The position numbers and the translations under genes are program-made. Under the pieces are notes generated by a model, which saw nothing but the letters and a program-made list of their open reading frames with translations, was not told the origin of the DNA and ran no database searches. Of a stretch of 9,014 nt of DNA, positions 6,762-9,014 are shown one piece after another; within the stretch, counting starts at the first letter, position 1, and each line of letters begins with the position of its first letter. This stretch comes from JAQIBY01 sp964615585 (GTDB lineage: Bacteria > Bacteroidota > Bacteroidia > Bacteroidales > ML635J-15): positions 1-9,014 of the forward strand of contig CAZTNS010000126.1 of NCBI GenBank assembly GCA_964615585.1, written 5' to 3'.

Positions 6762-7993
6762 TGAAACAAAAAGTTAAAATATTGGTCGTCGGCGGTAATC
6801 AGGATAATTTTGTATTACCCTTGACGGAAGCAATATCAAAAGCATCACCCAATATTGTTTTTAATTTTGCCGAAATAAGAAGCCAATCTACTGGCGAATT
6901 AATTGAAAGTGATAGACATCACATAGTTGGGCTACCCAATTCTGATCAAGGTCTTTTAAAGAATGTATTGATTGCATTTAAAATCATTTTTAATAAAAAC
7001 ATTTATAAGCGTTTTTTAACTTATTTGCCATTTAATGGGAGAGGGTTACGAGGTTTATCAGATGCGTATTGTTTTTACAAAAAACAAATACTGTATAGTA
7101 AGGTATTTAAATGTTATGACATCATTAATATTCAATACTGCAGTGCTGAATACATGCAATATGCTGAAATGATACCACAAAAAACGAAGTTATTATGTAG
7201 CGTTTGGGGCTCTGATTTATTGCAAAATACAAATCCTGCGAACTATATTCAACAGTATTATGGTTTTCAACGTGCAGACCGAATTGTCATTCAAAACCAA
7301 GAGTTGAAAGAACGATTATTGACAAAGTTTGGACGCTATTTATCCGATAGAGTGGTAACACAGATAATTGGGGTTAATGAAACCATTCTCAATGAAATAG
7401 ACCGATACCGTAATGATGAAAATGCAATGCGAACTTTCAAGCAACACTATGGTATCCCAGTAAATAAATCAGTTATTTGCATTGGTTACAGCGCAAGTTC
7501 AAAACATAAACATATTGAGGTGCTTTCACATTTTGAAAAAGCTGGTAATTTCGGTGGATATACGTTTTTATTACCATTAACCTATGGGCAGGATAAAAAT
7601 AACATTGAAGCAGTAAAACAATTTGCCACGCAGTCTTCTTTATCTATCGTAATTATTGATCAATTTTTATCGTTAAAAAACCTCGCACTCCTGAGGCTGA
7701 GCGCTGACTACTTTTTACAAACCCGGGAAACAGATGCCAACAGCAATTCTTTTTTAGAAAATTTATATGCAGGAGCATTAGCTTTTGCAGGTACCTGGCT
7801 GCCGTACAGTAATTTCAGACAAAAAGATTTATTTTATTTGGAATATGATGAATATTATGAGATAATTGAAAAAATAGCCAGTTTAAAAATTGATAATTAT
7901 AATTCAAAAATAAATGATAATTACCTTAACATAAAAAGATTTTTTACTAAATCCTCTCAAGTACAAGGGTGGGTTAAAGTCTTTGATATATAA
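6761..7993 (+). CDS. Probable GT-B-fold glycosyltransferase, family uncertain
   Basis: A 410-residue protein starting at the ATG that overlaps the upstream stop (TAATG). The start at 6731 would lie inside the previous gene and add ten residues in front of the first beta strand, so it is rejected. The N-terminal half begins with a Rossmann-like KILVVGG at 6-12 and has SVWGSDLL at 147-154, as in GT4-like enzymes, followed by ADRIVIQNQELKERL at 172-186. The C-terminal half has GYSASSKHKH at 242-251, FLLPLTYG at 269-276 (compare the PL-x-Y stretch in Fuc4NAc transferases of the WecF type), and D325-to-G344, where N329, E333 and G338 occupy the place of the usual donor-binding E-x7-E motif. There is no signal or membrane segment, so it is probably a cytosolic or peripheral enzyme adding a sugar to the lipid-linked repeat unit. 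Donor and acceptor are unknown. Confidence 0.68.
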   Translation: MKQKVKILVVGGNQDNFVLPLTEAISKASPNIVFNFAEIRSQSTGELIESDRHHIVGLPNSDQGLLKNVLIAFKIIFNKNIYKRFLTYLPFNGRGLRGLSDAYCFYKKQILYSKVFKCYDIINIQYCSAEYMQYAEMIPQKTKLLCSVWGSDLLQNTNPANYIQQYYGFQRADRIVIQNQELKERLLTKFGRYLSDRVVTQIIGVNETILNEIDRYRNDENAMRTFKQHYGIPVNKSVICIGYSASSKHKHIEVLSHFEKAGNFGGYTFLLPLTYGQDKNNIEAVKQFATQSSLSIVIIDQFLSLKNLALLRLSADYFLQTRETDANSNSFLENLYAGALAFAGTWLPYSNFRQKDLFYLEYDEYYEIIEKIASLKIDNYNSKINDNYLNIKRFFTKSSQVQGWVKVFDI

Positions 7994-8018
7994 TTGAAAA
8001 AAATATTATTTTAATGGA

Positions 8019-8825
8019 ATGGATTATATAAAGAATAAAAAAATATTTGTGATTTCAACAGGAAGAACGGGCACAAGGTTTTTTGTTGACTATTTTAATA
8101 GAAAAAAGTTGTTGTGGGGTTGTAAGTTTTATCATGAGCCTAAGCCAAAAATTGACCAGTTTTGTTATGATTATTATATAAATAATTATTCTTTCAAAAA
8201 ATCTAAACCTATTTTCACTGAATATCGCCAGGAGATAATAATGACTGCAAAAGGTTTATATCTCGAATCCAATGGTATCCTGGGTTTTATCCATCCCCTT
8301 ATTAGGGAATTATTGAATGATAGTTTCTTTATATTCGTAATACGTGACCCGGTATCTTTCACAAAATCAGTTTCTAACAGGATTGAAAAAAATGAAGGAT
8401 TAGTTATTCAGAAATATGCAAAAGATTATAATTGGCCTATAACGGCTGATATGTTAATCGGAGATAAATATTATGGCAAATGGGCAAAGTTTGATATGTA
8501 TGAAAAAATAGCTTGGGTTTGGCGATTGAAAAACAGCACCTTCTTAAAATACGTAAAGAAAGATGAAAACTCATTGGTTGTGCGTTTTGAAGATATATTT
8601 TTGGAACCAAATAAACCTGGTGTTGATCAGATTAATGATTTTTTAAAAAACACGGTAAAAACCCGTTTGAAAATAAAAAAAACCGACCCTCTATTTAACC
8701 AAAAAGTAAACACCAATAAAACACAAATTGATAAAACTTTTGGTCCTGAATACATTAAAAACAGCAGGTATTTTAAAGAGTTGGTAGGTGATTTGGCAGA
8801 ACGATTTAATTATACACTACCCTAA
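8019..8825 (+). CDS. Sulfotransferase family protein (PAPS-dependent type)
   Basis: A 268-residue protein with the two cofactor motifs of sulfotransferases: a P-loop-like VISTGRTGTRFF at 11-22, which would hold the 5'-phosphosulfate, and FVIRDPVSFTKSVSNR at 106-121, where R109 and S117 match the residues that bind the 3'-phosphate of PAPS. The C-terminal FGPEYIKNSRYFKELVG leading to FNY also fits the family. The likely role is sulfation of a sugar in the glycan made by this operon, in the cytosol before export. The acceptor is unknown. The ATG at 8019 is used; the one at 8014 reaches a stop after five codons. It is 25 bases after the glycosyltransferase, the widest gap in the later operon, and 2 bases before the flippase. 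It is notably AT-rich, with long Asn/Lys/Tyr/Ile stretches. A non-sulfating P-loop relative is possible but less likely. Confidence 0.75.
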   Translation: MDYIKNKKIFVISTGRTGTRFFVDYFNRKKLLWGCKFYHEPKPKIDQFCYDYYINNYSFKKSKPIFTEYRQEIIMTAKGLYLESNGILGFIHPLIRELLNDSFFIFVIRDPVSFTKSVSNRIEKNEGLVIQKYAKDYNWPITADMLIGDKYYGKWAKFDMYEKIAWVWRLKNSTFLKYVKKDENSLVVRFEDIFLEPNKPGVDQINDFLKNTVKTRLKIKKTDPLFNQKVNTNKTQIDKTFGPEYIKNSRYFKELVGDLAERFNYTLP

Positions 8826-8827
8826 AT

Positions 8828-9014
8828 ATGCCTTACACCTCAAACGATAAAATCCGTTCCGGCGGCATCTGGAGCTTTTTGCAAAACGGCGGCAACCAGA
8901 TCATTGGTTTCTTACTGGGCATTGTGCTGGCCCGCATTTTAATGCCGGAGGATTTTGGTATGGTGGCCATGGTGATGGTGTTTATTGGTTTTGCCGGTTT
9001 TTTACAGCAGTTTG
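8828..9014 (+). CDS. Wzx-like polysaccharide flippase (MOP superfamily), N-terminal part, cut by window edge
   Basis: Only the first 62 codons are present, and they are open to the edge. The N-terminus has a basic, amphipathic lead (NDKIRSGGIWSFLQNGGNQ), then a hydrophobic helix IIGFLLGIVLARIL and the motif LMPEDFGMVAM, followed by a second hydrophobic stretch. This LAR-(I/L)-L-x-PEDFG pattern is characteristic of WzxC-type lipopolysaccharide/polysaccharide exporters, inner-membrane proteins that flip undecaprenyl-linked repeat units. It begins 2 bases after the sulfotransferase stop, so it is probably cotranscribed and likely handles the glycan made by the genes upstream. Its base composition is richer in G+C than the preceding genes. 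Confidence 0.82.
   Translation, partial: MPYTSNDKIRSGGIWSFLQNGGNQIIGFLLGIVLARILMPEDFGMVAMVMVFIGFAGFLQQF

Noticed and set aside
1..9014. tRNA, rRNA, CRISPR array, insertion sequence, riboswitch or strong intrinsic terminator
   Set aside because: Nearly all bases are accounted for by coding sequence, the gaps are too short, and I saw no repeat-spacer pattern, transposase motif, terminal inverted repeat or GC-rich hairpin followed by a T run.

Overview
The window looks like part of a surface-glycan (O-antigen or capsule-type) locus of a Bacteroidota bacterium, probably of the flavobacterial type. The evidence is a very large secreted PKD/LamG-like protein whose signal peptide ends in a 'QAQ'-like site, AT-rich coding sequence, tightly packed genes, and start codons without clear Shine-Dalgarno sequences. 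I saw no rRNA, tRNA, insertion sequence, CRISPR array or phage gene.

Layout: (1) Bases 1-2941, minus strand: the first 980 codons of a large secreted multidomain protein that runs off the left edge. (2) Bases 2942-2982: a 41-base AT-rich divergent intergenic region that must hold the promoters for both directions. (3) Bases 2983-9014, plus strand: one apparent operon of seven genes with junctions from a 1-base overlap to 25 bases. The order is an extended-SDR nucleotide-sugar epimerase/reductase, a LegC-family PLP aminotransferase, a PglD/NeuD/LegH-type sugar N-acyltransferase, a PtmE-like CBS-nucleotidyltransferase, a probable GT-B glycosyltransferase, a PAPS-type sulfotransferase, and the start of a Wzx-like flippase cut by the right edge.

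The genes fit a common job. LegC, LegH/NeuD and PtmE homologues are, in the Campylobacter legionaminic acid pathway, the enzymes that activate the sugar as GDP-GlcN (PtmE), put an amino group at C4 (LegC) and acetylate it (LegH). The 4,6-dehydratase (LegB), hydrolysing 2-epimerase (LegG/NeuC), synthase (LegI/NeuB) and CMP-transferase (LegF) are not in the window. They may lie beyond the right edge or elsewhere, or the sugar may stop at a 4-acylamino-hexose. The glycosyltransferase and sulfotransferase would then build and decorate the repeat unit, and the flippase would export it. This assignment is inference from family membership and gene order.

The points most worth a second look are the incomplete nonulosonate-like module with a non-dehydratase SDR where legB might be expected, the sulfotransferase next to the flippase, the poorly classifiable glycosyltransferase, the duplicated LamG-like modules in the surface protein, and the composition jump at the start of the flippase gene.
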